Shown here in pieces: positions 36,153-49,469 of a stretch of DNA of 62,000 bases (the first letter of the stretch is position 1; every line of letters begins with the position of its first letter). Both the position numbers and the translations under genes were made by a program. The notes under the pieces were generated by a model. It was not told the DNA's origin. It saw only the letters and a program-made list of their open reading frames with translations, and ran no database searches. Source of the DNA: Chrysomallon squamiferum. Its lineage: Eukaryota > Mollusca > Gastropoda > Neomphalida > Peltospiridae. The stretch is from assembly GCA_012295275.1 (NCBI GenBank), contig CM022679.1:29613164-29675163 (forward strand). The letters run 5' to 3'.

Positions 36153-37543
36153 TATTTATTTTTTCTGTTGATTTTTTCTTATGCTGTTTCAAATAATTCT
36201 TAGTCATATTCTAAGTTCATTTTAATTTGGTCAAAGAACCCTAACCCTTTTGGATTATTCAGATATATTCAAAACATCACATAAAACTAATTTCATTTAT
36301 AAACCAGTTTTACATTGATTATATTAATAAGTAAATAAAACTAAATGTATGCGGAAAGGATAAAAATTAATCCTGTTTTTTAATTATTATTTTTTTTAAG
36401 TTAATGTGTTTAAAGGAGCAAATTGTATAAAATTTGTTTGGTACTACTTTTACAAAATGTTAGTGATGCTGTACATGCATGTATATGAGAATGTTGGCAA
36501 ACTTTTGTTACAGAAAAACAGTATTCTACATATGATTCTTGAAATCATTAACTCAAACATAACCATTTTGTTATTAGAACCATCTATATTTTCATCCTAA
36601 TTCAAATTACAGATGGTTTTAGCATTAACATCATGTTAAATAGGATTATGTGTAATGTCTAGCTGAATAGTAATTTCATTTGCTACAGTCTTTCATTTGA
36701 CTGCATATAATCAGTCACAGAGTTGTTAGTGTATTGTTTAAGGTGTAAATAAATATGTAAATGTGTGAATTAAACATGGTGGGAAATTGTTTGCAGCATA
36801 AATGAAATACTGCAAAATGGGGAAAATAAACAAAAGATGTAAACTTTGTATTGTTGTTTTTTCATGTTTGAAGGATGTAATTTTTTTTATCTTGGCTACA
36901 AGAATAATTTTGATTTTAAACACTTATGAAGAGTTCTGTGTTAAACATTTGTATTTAAATTGTATTATTTTGAAGTAACCAGGCAGTGGTTGAATCAATT
37001 AGCACTGAACTACATGTATCCTACCTTTTAACGTGTTTTGAAATAATGTGTGGAGTAATCAAGTGATGTACAAAATAGAGAACTGCTTGTGAGACCAGCT
37101 TCTTATCAGGCATTATCAATAATGATTATAATTGTAAAATAAACCATTATTTCTTAGTTTGTTTACAACAGGAAATTGGTCCAATACTGCATGCACTCTA
37201 AATCTATTTTGAAAGAATGAACTTCCACCCAAAACTTGTGCACACAATTTCAGGAAAGACAACTCTTATTAATTCTTGTGTTTTGTACATCAATTACAAT
37301 AAAGGTCTGGATTTTTTCACCCTTGGTTTCACCATCTATTAATCCATTAAATGTGTAGGGTCTTTCTTGATTATCAGCCCCTGATCCTTAAATTGGTGAT
37401 GAAAGCTGCCAAAAACACAGTTAAATTTAATCACAAATGAATTAAAAGTTGCAGTACATCCTCAAGTTTGAATAACACTGAGAAAGTTTGACAAGCTCTA
37501 ACAAAAAATAAATTTAACAAAACCCATCTGCACATCAAATAAT
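35798..37543. other. intergenic between convergent TMF1 and ATP5PD
   Basis: AT-rich, with an (ATT)n tract at 36104-36160. I see no conserved frame or RNA gene. Confidence 0.5.
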
Positions 37544-37549
37544 TTTATT
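37544..37549 (-). terminator. ATP5PD: ATP5PD poly(A) signal AATAAA
   Basis: TTTATT on the plus strand, that is AATAAA on the minus strand, about 145 bases past the ATP5PD stop codon. This is a normal distance for a short 3' UTR. Confidence 0.55.
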
Positions 37550-37693
37550 CTGTCTAGCAGAATATCAAATGCACAAAAAATCCAGTTACTCGTTACATTA
37601 TTATTATTGTTTTTTTTTTTCTTTTTCGTTCACTCAGCTAAATCATGTCCTTTACAATAAAACCTAGAAAGATGTATTTTTCTTTAAAGTTCT

Positions 37694-39484
37694 TCAGTTT
37701 AGATATTTCGGTGCATCTTTGTGGCCAATCTGCATGTTGGGTGTGTGAGGCCAGAAAGTGGGTTTGTTGGGATTGATGACTTTGTCAGGGAAGTAGTACG
37801 AATACATCTCATAGGTCATCTCTTCCACAGGGGGGATGCTGTCTATTTTTGCCAGCTGAAAAATAAATATGAAAAAATTGTAGGAACGAATCCATGATAA
37901 GCATGCACAACAGTATGGAAATATTTAATGGTTACTGCACTGGTTATAATTATCAAATTATGCACATGTATTTCCCCGTCTGAAAGTAGTTTCAACAAAC
38001 TAATGAAAAAAAGTGTAACAAATAAAAGTTTTGAGTCTAAATTTTTTAACGTGACTGTATTCAAAAACTCACCAAAGCCTGGGCATCTTTAATCTTCTGA
38101 TTTAGGCCAGCAACAACCTCCTTTGTGTGTACCTCCTAAAACAGTAATAAAACTTATCCTTTCAATAATTTTTTATTTTAATCTTTAAAGTCAACTACTC
38201 AGTCAGTACTGTACAGATCACAATTTTGGTTCTAGATAACAAACTTTATTTTAAGATTTGAAAACCACAAATAATTTCATCTGCCTTATTTAGATGTTAG
38301 TTGTTTTTGTGTTAATTTACATACTTATTAATTTATTATTACTTATGTTTTTCTAATTTACTAACATGAAAAACATTGCTTTAAAAAATGTTAATGAAGT
38401 TGATAAAAAAATATTAAACTTTTACTGACTAATTAGATGTATGTGAATTTTATCTGCATGTTGAGATAAACACTTTAGTAACTTGTACAAATTTTATTTT
38501 TAACATTTTTAACTCACAGCTTCTTTCTCTTCCTGTTCAATCTGTTTCACCAAGTTATCAGGATCTTTTGGGTATGGCACTTGAACACTTTGATACTGAA
38601 ACAAAAAATTCAGTTTACCTTTGATTAACATTCCTGTAGAGACATTGTATAGTTTTTCTATCACAGAAACTTTGGGTTTTTTTTTCCATGTGAACATCAG
38701 TTATGTTATTAGAATATCTGGAAATCATCTTTTTTCTTTAAAATATATTTAAACAGAATGTTTATATTGCTGTAATATTATTTTAGTATGTATACAATGT
38801 CCATGTGAATCATTTAAGAGAAAATATGGTTTTAGAAAGGTGGCATATATGCAAGCAAAATAAAAAAAATTGTTAAGTAACATGTAAACAAAACATACAA
38901 AATATTACAGACTCACAGCTTGTTCAAATTTCTGTGCAACTGCAGGATTGGCCAGTCGACTCTTGTAGAAACTGAAATCTAATTTGGGCATAGTTTCTGG
39001 ATATTGGTGCACGCTGAAAATAATTTAAAAATCAATTTTTTTTCTTATTTCTGGCTTTTATAGTTGTTATAATAAACAAATAACGAATTACACAATTTCT
39101 GAACTTGCATTTCACGCCAATAAACACAATGAAATTATTAAATAATTGCTAGGCAGATGTACATATTGTAAGCTGTATTTAAATAATAATTTTACAAAAC
39201 TGAAGAACCAAATAAATTAGAATTGATCATTAGCTAACGAAATGTTATAAATCTTAGTTCACGTATTTCGAATAATGATTTATGATTATAATCATGATAA
39301 TATTTAACCTTAAAGGCACGCTTTTACCAAAACTAAGTATTACAAAAAAATTGACAGCTAACCTATTTAAAAATCCATCACATTTCGTTTTAAATGCCTT
39401 AAAATATTCTTTCTGATTCGCCGGGACCCGTTCGGCAAATGCTGCCCAATCTACTGCACTCTTTGCTATTCTGCGTGCAGCCAT
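37694..39484 (-). CDS. ATP5PD: ATP synthase peripheral stalk subunit d, mitochondrial
   Basis: A subunit of the peripheral stalk of mitochondrial F1Fo-ATP synthase, which holds F1 against rotation. There are five exons on the minus strand: 39363-39484, 38917-39013, 38518-38595, 38073-38135 and 37694-37855. All junctions are GT-AG and phases agree, giving 173 residues (about 160 in mammals). Family landmarks are the N-terminal AVDWAAFAERVPANQK, LDFSFYKSRLANPAVAQKFE (the DWxxYK...A region), VPYPKDPDN and the C-terminal TFWPHTPNMQIGH. There is no long cleavable presequence, as usual for this subunit. The gene faces away from the KCTD gene across 248 bp. Confidence 0.96.
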
Positions 39485-39732
39485 TTTCTCAAAGTGACCT
39501 TAGTCCGGATCTTCTCGAGAACTCTCGTCGACCGGTTGTCAGTAGTTTATTTGATTTTCCATACAAGCGTAACTGCATGCGAAACCAGTTGGTTTTGTTC
39601 AGGAATGGCGTCAAAATGTATAGAAATGTAGCAGGAATATGCTTGGGTTTCTTCTTGAACAAAAACCATTTAGGACTTTTGCACAATTTAGAAAATTAGA
39701 TCATATGTTTACTTAATAATTTCACATCCACC
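39485..39732. promoter_or_regulatory. bidirectional promoter of ATP5PD and KCTD
   Basis: The two start codons face away from each other and are 248 bp apart, so both genes must start transcription within or near this gap. It is richer in CG than its flanks, has no TATA box, and contains TCTCGAGAACTCTCG near 39512, related to but not identical with the TCTCGCGAGA element seen at TMF1. Confidence 0.75.
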
Positions 39733-42700
39733 ATGGATAAAAATACTGCTACCACAGATTTAATATCGGGAACGAACAAAAGTCCAAAACCCAAAGGCAA
39801 AGAATCGAAAGATGATCGTGCTGCAACTAAAAGCGAAGAAAACAAAACAAGAAAAAACGAATGGGTAAAGCTGAATGTTGGTGGGACAATATATATGACG
39901 ACAAGGACAACTCTTGGCAGAGACCACAAGTCATTTCTTTACAGACTGGTTCAAGATGACCCAGAACTTGGTTTGAATACGGATAAGGTTTGCACTTCAA
40001 TATATCTAATAATATATTTATTATATCTATATTTTTTTGTAGTTTGACGTTTATTATTTCTTTATGCAAACATTCAAAAGAAAACTTTATAACATTTTGT
40101 TTGCCTTCCACGGAATGGCACCATAACTCATTATTATTAAGATAAGCAACAAAACAAAACAAGATGAAAATGAATACATATAACAGAATTTGGAAGTATG
40201 AAGAATTATACAGTTAAACTATTTAAAGAATATTTTATTATCACAAAAAGTCCACAGTTAAAGATATTATTTAAATATAAATTATTCAAAAATAAGTTTA
40301 TGCTTGTGATTTTGTAATTGTTATTTCATTGGTATACTTTGTTGAGTGGTAATAGGCAGATTTGCCCAAAACAGTGTGGCTGAGTGCCATTTGATCTTGC
40401 CATGGATGAAATTGCTGTAAATTCAATTTTTATGTCCCATACATTTTATCTGCAATAAGATTCTATTTAAAAGTATTATTCAATAATAAATTTAATGTTT
40501 AAACTTATTATCATTGTTTTTACAAATGAAAGTCAAATGATTTAAACAATTTTTATTTTTTATTTTTATCGTTTAGTCACTGAACACCAGCTGTCTCACT
40601 ATCATTACTAGTGAGCTGTGTTTTGCTCTAACTTTCAACATCAAACATCTGTTTTCTTTATCACCACTCATTAACTGTTTATAAAAAATCAATTAATCTA
40701 CTTGATAGTGGTGGCTTTCAAAACAACGATGATAATGTAAAGTCAGGAATTTTAATTTTTTAACTGTTAAATTTAATTTTATTATTACAATACAAACAAC
40801 ATGAATGATGAAAAGTTTAATTATATTGTTCTTTTAAATATCATCTAGTTACAAATAAAAGGTATGGTGATGTCATGAGCATGAAAATTTAATTTATGCT
40901 GATGCTAGACAGTACTGACATACTCTGTCCAAAACAAAGTTAAAAACAGGAAAGGATAACAATAATCAAATTATTACACCATTTATTTATATTATATATA
41001 TATAGAGTTATTAAGCAGAAATATTTTTGATCATTACTTAAAATATCATTAAAAAAGGTTTTACTGTATCATCATCAATTAATGAATTTTTAACAGCCAG
41101 AAGTAAATTAAAAAATTGCCTGACTTATTTTCTAAAGAGACTTTGGAAGAAATTATTAATTATTAATTATTATTAATTATTGTTACTATTACTATTAATT
41201 ATTATTATTATTATTATTATTATTTAAATAAACAACAGACATAAAATGGAAAACAACAAAAGAAAAAAAACACTACAACCAAAGCATAACCAAACACCAA
41301 GTTACCAAACAATAAAAAGATTCTGTTTGGTATCAGTTAAGACAATCTCAGTCCATTTTTTCAGCAAAGCAAAACAAACAATATGCACATTTAAAAAAAA
41401 AAAAAAAACTTGATGTACATTTACAGTTAATAAACATGATCTGAAATGATTGCTGACATTGACTGTAGCTGTTAGATAACTTGAAAACAAATTGGCAGTG
41501 AGGAGAAACAGTGTATTCGTTCACTGTGTCACACTTGATTAACAGAAGAAAAAAACAACAACAGGATTTACAAAAATAATTATTTGTGGATATAGAATTA
41601 AAAGTATTGTAATATAATTTTATTTTCTACCAGGATGATGATGGTGCCTATTTAATAGACCGAGATCCGACGTACTTTGGACCTGTTTTGAATTATTTGC
41701 GTCACGGAAAACTAGTCATGAATAAAGACTTATCAGAAGAAGGTACATTCTTTAAATTATTTGTTTAAATCTGTCTTAATTTATATGGAAAGGGATGTAT
41801 ATATAAATAGCTAAAAAAAACCTGATAAAGAAACAAATACATAAAATTGTAGACATAAAATTATAACTACAGATATATAAAGATTTAGATAGAGATATTT
41901 TAGTGGGAGTTTTTAGCTTACAAAATATTAATGTAACACTAAGATAATTAACAGATGTAATGCAGAATTCATAAACATGATTCAGATATCATTTATTAAT
42001 TTAACTCGGAAGTAGTTCGTATGTCTTTTACTTACTAGATCTTTACTTGGAAGTAGAACCGGTCATTATGTAATTTGAAATTTAGATTGAGTTCCTGAGA
42101 AAATGAGTGGAATATATATTTTATTTATTTGTTTTCTATAGCAGTGTGATCAGTGAACAAAAAAAATAAAAAAAATTATGTCTCTGTTTTCCAGGAATTC
42201 TGGAAGAAGCTGAATTTTACAACATTATGGATCTGATTAAGCTTGTTAAGGACAAAATAAAAGAACGAGATGCCAAACAAAACCAGGTGTTTATTTATTG
42301 TTTTCTTTTGTCTATTAACAGGTGAATAAGCAAGCAAAAGTACTAAGCATGTTTAAGTTTAGGATTATTAAAATAATCTTTAGTACAAAATGGGGTTATC
42401 TGTCAAATTGATTGTCTTTTGTTTGATAACAACATAAACGTTGCATATAATGAAATGACTTGGAGAATTAGTGTCACCAGAAATGTTCTTGTTAATAATT
42501 GCCCCCAAAAACCCACATAATAATTAAAAATTTGAATAACAAAATGTTTGTAGTGCCAGGCAAAGCAAGAACCTATAGGGATTGTAGTATTACAAGCTGT
42601 TCCTGTTTAAAATGTTCATTTTCAGTTATTATATATATTTCATATTTACGTAATTACCTTTTTTCCCCTTCAGCAATGAACTTGCATATAATGTTTATTT

Positions 42701-44706
42701 GGTATTCAGCTTTATTTTTTCCATTTGTTCTGTGAAAATTGATAATTATTTAAACACACCTTTGTTATTGAAATATGTTGCATTTATTTTACATGCAATG
42801 ATCTGGTTCTATAATAAAAATATGCTAGGAGCTGTATTGAAATTTTTATTATTGTTTATTTATTTATTATTTAGTGTGTGTGTGTGTGTGTTTTTTGAAA
42901 ATAACTTCTAATGCCATTGGTGAAAACATTTTATTATTATATATTTTTTTTAAAGCACTATTATTATTAAGATTTTTTCTTGCATTGCCTATATTATTTA
43001 TTTGTTTTGTTTTTGTGCTGTTTTACTGTTGATAATGATTGAGTTTTGTTACTTGTTTTTAGACCTACATGAAGAACGTGTACAGAGTTTTACAGTGTTC
43101 TGAAGAAGAACTGACACAGATGGTTTCAACAATGTCTGATGGGTGGAAATTCGAACAGGTTAAATTTAATTATGAAATTTATCTATTTAAATATCATGGA
43201 ACCAGTTATTACTTTTAATCATTATTATTAGTGATATATTGTCCTTATGAACACTTAACCCAATTATAGTTACTGTTATTATTATTATTATTATAATTTT
43301 CTTTTTTGTTTGTTCTTACATCATTATTATTATTGTTTATTTTTATTTTTGGCAAATGAAGAAATTCTGAGATCTTTTAAAAAAATGAAACAGTACCATA
43401 TTTGTTTTTGATAATTTATTATTATAAATACTGTGTAATATTTATTTACTTGGGGTACAATGTTGTGTGTATTCAGTTGTTATTTACTCATCTATATATT
43501 CCAGCTGTTATGCATTGATAAATGACTATATATTTTTCAGTAGAGATACATTATTCCACATTATCATTTGATATACATTTTTCAGTATTTATATATTATT
43601 ACAGTTTTCTGTTTGTATATTTTAAAAAAGAATTATATATGCATTTTTTCATTTGATATAAACAGCATTATATTTTTCAGTATTTATACATTGTTACAAA
43701 TTTTTCATTATTTATACAGTGTTACATATTTTTTCAGTATTTGTACATTTTATTTATTCACTTTTGAAGCTGGTGAACATTGGCTCTCAGTACAACTATG
43801 GGTCCGAGGATCATGCAGAGTTTCTGTGTGTTGTCTCAAAGGAGTGTCCCAGCATTCTCAACGGCAACGAGTGTGAACCGTCAGACAGAGCCAAGGTGTG
43901 TAACTTTTCTCATACATTTTCCTCTAAAGCATGTCTCAGATGCTTTCATATCTGAATCCTTTAAATGACGTTACGATAAAAGTGTCATGAAAACAAAAAC
44001 TCTTAGCCTTTCGTGAATCTTCAAGATTTTGTTTTGTTGTTGTATGGTGGTGTTACCATCTAGCGATGTTGTCTGGGAACAAACTGAACAGTAAGATGGA
44101 AGCATAGAAAATATGTTAAAATTGTCTGATGTAGATTATAGGTACAAATGTAGTTTGTCTCACAGATGTCACTGAACAGAAACAAAATAATTATTTCAAC
44201 ACAGAGTCAATGCTTTAAATAGTTTAATTTATAAGAAATATTTAAAACAAATGTAAACCTAAATGTGTTAGATCAGTTTGTCTGATGAAATTAACAAGAA
44301 ACAAAATGTCATTTCAACATGAACAGAATGTGTTGATGTTGTTCAGATATCTACATTGTTCAATAATTATTTTATTGTGTTTTTATCACTAAACCAAGTA
44401 CAGGTTACAGTAGTGTTTGTTTATATGTATTAAAAATGAATTATTTTTATTTCTGTCATTGTTTTAGTATTTTCATCACTAAAGGAGTACTTTTCAGACT
44501 AAGTATTGTGTCTGATGTCTGTTCATGAGTTTGAAAACTATTCATTCTTTTTTATTTCTGTCATTGTTTTAGTATTTTCATCACTTAAGGAGGTACTTTC
44601 AGACTAAGTATTGTGTGTGATGTCTGTTCATGAGTTTGAAAAGTATTCATTCTTTTTTATTTCTGTCATTGTTTAGGTACTACAACAAAAGGGATCAAGA
44701 ATGTAA
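39733..44706 (+). CDS. KCTD5: KCTD2/5/17-family BTB adaptor of Cullin-3 ligase
   Basis: A BTB/POZ-domain protein of the KCTD2/KCTD5/KCTD17 group, which form pentamers and serve as substrate adaptors for Cullin-3 ubiquitin ligase. The exons are 39733-39987, 41634-41742, 42195-42286, 43063-43158, 43770-43895 and 44677-44706, all in phase with GT-AG introns, giving 235 residues (human KCTD5 about 234). A charged N-terminal tail (residues 1-42) precedes the BTB domain, [14 protein letters not shown] through [20 protein letters not shown] (about 43-145). The C-terminal part has [20 protein letters not shown] and [10 protein letters not shown]. The last exon encodes only VLQQKGSRM, the conserved family ending. 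The exact vertebrate paralogue cannot be assigned, because the split is probably vertebrate-specific. Confidence 0.95.
40982..41225. repeat. TA and ATT tracts in KCTD intron 1
   Basis: A short TA run near 40992 and (AAT/ATT)n units at 41150-41225. The rest of the 1.6-kb intron has nothing recognised. Confidence 0.8.
44451..44676 (+). repeat. 105-bp tandem repeat containing the KCTD exon 6 acceptor
   Basis: TTCTGTCATTGTTTTAG recurs at 44451 and 44556, exactly 105 bp apart, and in the true acceptor at 44661-44676 (TTCTGTCATTGTTTAG). The intervening sequence, with CATCACT and AAGTATTGTGT, is repeated as well. There are two full units, the last ending at the functional acceptor. Confidence 0.9.
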
Positions 44707-46158
44707 ATCTTTCCAGCAGCTTCTGTTTGTGTCTCAACAATGCAACAAATAAAATAAATATATAAAATATATATATATATATATATTCCTGCTTCTTCAC
44801 CCGGGAGCAGTGTGGATAATGTGTTGGAGCTTCAATGTGGTGTGTTTTTTTGTGCAGAAAGAACAAGATTCCTGTACATACGTAAAACAACTCCTTTGTT
44901 TACTGCAGGGTGAGCAACTAACCAGTCAAGCTTATGTCAAAAAATGTTAAATATATCTATATACATGACTGTCTTTCTGTTGTGGACGAAAGTGATGTTT
45001 TATCATATTATTATTATTTTTAAAAACAAAAGAAATTCTTTCATTTGATGAAGAGTGTTTGAGTTATTAGTAAGAGTGTGTGTGAGTGAGTGTACGTTTT
45101 GTGTGTTTTCCTCTGTGTGTGTGTGTATGTCTTTTTGTGCATTTGTTTTTCACAAGTCTGTACCATTCACGAGTAAGTTTCAGTACAAAACTGATGCAAT
45201 ATATCTTGTCTGGATCTCAACTGAATGAGAGAGGGAGCAGAAATGTTTCTACATTTGCTTTTGTACACTTGAGTGTTTTTGTACGTAGCTGTCAGCTTGA
45301 TGAATATCTGCTGAGGTAAACTGTGTTGTTGGGAGGGTTGAGTTTTGTCCTTTGTGTTTTATTTATAATTATTAATCAGTTTGAAGTGAGTGACAAAATT
45401 ATTGTTGCCTTTTTTTTAGAGCTGTCAAAGAAACACATTTTTTTAAAAAAAAATTCCTAAATTAATTGTTAGAAGGAAAATTCCGTATTTTGTAATGTAA
45501 AGAATAACTATATAAATATATATATGCTAAATTGCACCTTAGGAAAACAGTAGATAGAAATTAAGTAAAATGTCATTTTATTTTATTTTTTGCTTTATAG
45601 AAATAGATTTTTGAACTGAGAATGTCAAAATGTTAGTGCTGCAGCAACCACTATATTAGAAATTGAAAAATAATAATACAAATAATAAATAAAAAACTTG
45701 TAGAATAAACTATGTCAGAGTCAAATTTAAATAATGTATTAACTGAAAACAAGAAACAGAGATAATTCGTAGATACAATAATGTCAAAGAAAATTTTTTA
45801 AAATTAAGTTTACTATAAATATTAAACAAAGTGTGTAAGAACTACTACTAATACAGACACTAACAGTAAATGTTATAAAATATTAATTTGTTTTTTCAAA
45901 AAAATGAATATTAAAACTATTTTTTATTATTTAACCTTTTTTCCCCCCTTTTTTTAAAGGTTGAAAGTGGTAATTGTATGGTTTTCGTTATCATAATTTT
46001 CACTGAGCATCTCTCTGTTGCTGTATGGTTTTGTTCAGCATTCACTTGTCAGGGTCAAACAAACATTGTGACAGTCTTTTCACTGAAAAAAATTAAAATA
46101 TTTTAAGATCCTTAATACTTTATAAAAAAATAAACTATATTGGTTTTGGAATTAATGG

Positions 46159-46195
<37 letters not shown>

Positions 46196-46980
46196 TATTT
46201 TATTATTTTTTTTTTTTTTTACATTTTATCTGCTGTTATTATGTTTGTATTTTTTTTTTTATTATTATTATTATTTTTTTTTTTAGTGATAATTTTAACA
46301 AAAAAAGATTCTCATTAGTTTATTTTTTTACTAATAAGCTAATTTACTAACCCTAAAGTCAGCAATTCAATGAGCTCGGTGAATGAAACAAACTAGATAA
46401 GAAAAGGACAAAAATAGGAAATCATTTTACAAAATCAAAATATTTAGTGAAGTAAAAAGGAGAAGAAGAAAAATGTTAGCAAACCAAATTACATTTAAAG
46501 AAAGTAAAATATTTTTGTTTTGTTTTGTTATTATAGTAGTATTATTGGCTGGGAGAAAAAACATCTGTAAAACAAAAAAGTGCAATAAATTAGTCATAAT
46601 TGATACCCACAGAGAAAATGTTTTAAGAGCCAATATTTTTTATTTAATTGGCTTTTTATTTACTGTTTTGTATTTATATATATGCTAGAAAAAAACTAAA
46701 TATTTATGTCACTGAGAAAAATAAAATATGTGTTAGTGAAATAAAAACAAAGAGTTTACATTATCAGAGTATAATGCTTCTGCAATTTGAATTGAGATAT
46801 TGTTATGATCACAATATATGTCATCATTAGATTATATTGATTGTATGAATGGTTTACTAATTGCTATTAATCTGTAGGTAAAATTGAATATTTATACACA
46901 GACTTGCTTAAAAGTATTAATATTTAGTTAATATGACATTTTAGAAATTAACAAGTTAACACAAACTACAGGATTATTTA

Positions 46981-47011
<31 letters not shown>

Positions 47012-48457
47012 CAAAAAAGTACTTGTACATGTTGTTATAAATTTTAGCAAAATGTACAAAGAATTTTCATTATCAAATAAAAAAATATTTAATTAATAAT
47101 TCATGATGTTTTTTTTTTTTTCAGTCATGCTATTATCCAGATTTGAAAAGACAACTATTCAAATTTTTCAGATTTTGTTTTTTTATTCTGGCTATAACTA
47201 TGTTTATTACAATGTTTGTGAAAACTAAGATTTTGTTAAAAAAATTCAGTATATGTGCTTAGATAATTGTTTTAATTTTTTTTATAATCATTACATTACA
47301 TAAATAAGCTAGAACTAAATTTTCAGTTTGTACATTTTTTAAGAAAATGTGTGCAGTGAAAAAAAAGAAAAGAAATATGTTGACATCGATTCTAGTGCTT
47401 TAATAATGTTTATTTTTCATTTTATTTATTTTAAAAATTACCTTGTGTTTTTCTTTACTTACTAACAATAATTTTTTACATGCATCACAAAAACAAATAT
47501 CCTTTAAAATATATATTTAAATTTTTCTTCTTGACTAAATAATTAAACCATTTTATTTCTGATTAAAAAAAAATAGGGAAAAAGATTTTTGAAATTAAAA
47601 TGAAAGTTTAAAATTTGAATCTCTGTGTTAAAATAGTGAATTGTGTGACACCAGAACATTTTTTAATTAAATTTGTTAATCCGTCCTGTATTTTTTTTAT
47701 CAGCAGAAAAAGAGATTTAAAAAAATAAGTAATCCTGTAGAAGTATTGATTTTTATTATTATTATTTCTTTATAGATAGATACATACATTAAATTTTTCA
47801 TTTTATTTTTGTGATCATTATATTGATTGAATTAACCTTACAGAGAAAGAATGCCATAGTTCAGTTTAGTCTTTTTTACTTTTTTATTTTTTTTTTATTA
47901 CTTTTTTATTTATTCATTTATGATTATTTTTTATATTATTATTATTTATTTATGATAAGTATTTATTTAAAGTGTTCAGTAGGTTGCATACATACATATA
48001 TAGATTTATATATGATTTATGGGTTTTTTTTCAGTTTTCTTTTTAAATTCATTATCATGCAAAGGAAAACACTTTTGTGTGTTAACAGTTCAGTCAGTTC
48101 ATTTTACGGAAATAAACTGATTTTTAAATCAAAAGAAAAAAGAAACTTTTTGTACATCAGTTGTATCTTGTGAGAAATTATATCTGCAACTGAAATATAA
48201 TTTCTCAAATTATAAAAAAATTTCGAGTGAAAAACCTGTATTTGCCACCAGGTATAAAATTTCATAAACCACATAATAACCCATTCCTGGGTTTAAATCT
48301 AACATTTAAAACCATTCCACATTAATTACTAACTAATTACATTCATTTCATCGACTGAAAGTTTTCAGCAAATTTCTTTTATGTAATGGACAATAAAATT
48401 AAATTATATATATTTGCAAATCAACAAAATGTCTTGCATGTTTGTCTTTGTATATAC

Positions 48458-48503
<46 letters not shown>

Positions 48504-49435
48504 ATGTATAAATATAAGTCTTGCTGATTTATTCATGACAAATGTACAAATGCAGGTTTGTATAATTCATCATTTTATGTTTGTAGCTGTATGTTTAAGA
48601 TACCAGTGTCTGTGAAGGAATTTTTTGAGAACAGTTGCTATTGTAGGACATTAAATTAATTTTAATTTCTCTTTTTTTTTTTTTCATTTTTCATTTTATA
48701 TTATTATTATTATTTTTTTTTTTTAATAAATGGCTGATTGAACATGAAAAAAAAAGAAAAAAAAAAAAAAAAAATCATTTGAAGTACAGAATGAAAAATT
48801 CTGTACATACTGTTTTGTTGGTTGACGGTCGTTGGTTTTTAAATACAATAATTCATTTCCACTCGTGTTCTAACAGGACTGGAGTTAGATATGATGAGGT
48901 TCCAAGCTGTACAAAACGTCTGTGAATCTAATTTACGAGATAGTATAATTTGTAATAACTGAATCAAAAACCCCTTCAGTTGAGAATCTATTAGAAATAG
49001 CCTTTTTTTTAAAATTTATGTTACAAGTCTGGTGCATACACCAACCACTAAGTTATATTTTTAATTTTGTTCTTTACAACTGACTAAGGATTTCATAGAA
49101 ACTAACTTCCTTCATGGAGACTGGTGAAACAAATGATTTGTTAATGTCATCACGACAGGTTTATGAAATGCATTTTGTGTCGTCAGAGTAGACATTTTGC
49201 TCAGCTGTTTAAACTGGATGTTTTATGTAAATTCTCACATGCTTCAGTTTCATACGTAGTTTCATTATGGACGATAAAAAAAAAAAAAAAAAGTACATCA
49301 ATGATAAAATGACATCTTTTAATGTTTACATCATGCATTTTGTTATGTCAGTATTTAAAATTGATAGTTTTGTAATTATATTTTATGCAAATAAATCATT
49401 CATATTTCAGTTGTGTGCAGAAAACGAGCTATTAA

Positions 49436-49469
<34 letters not shown>

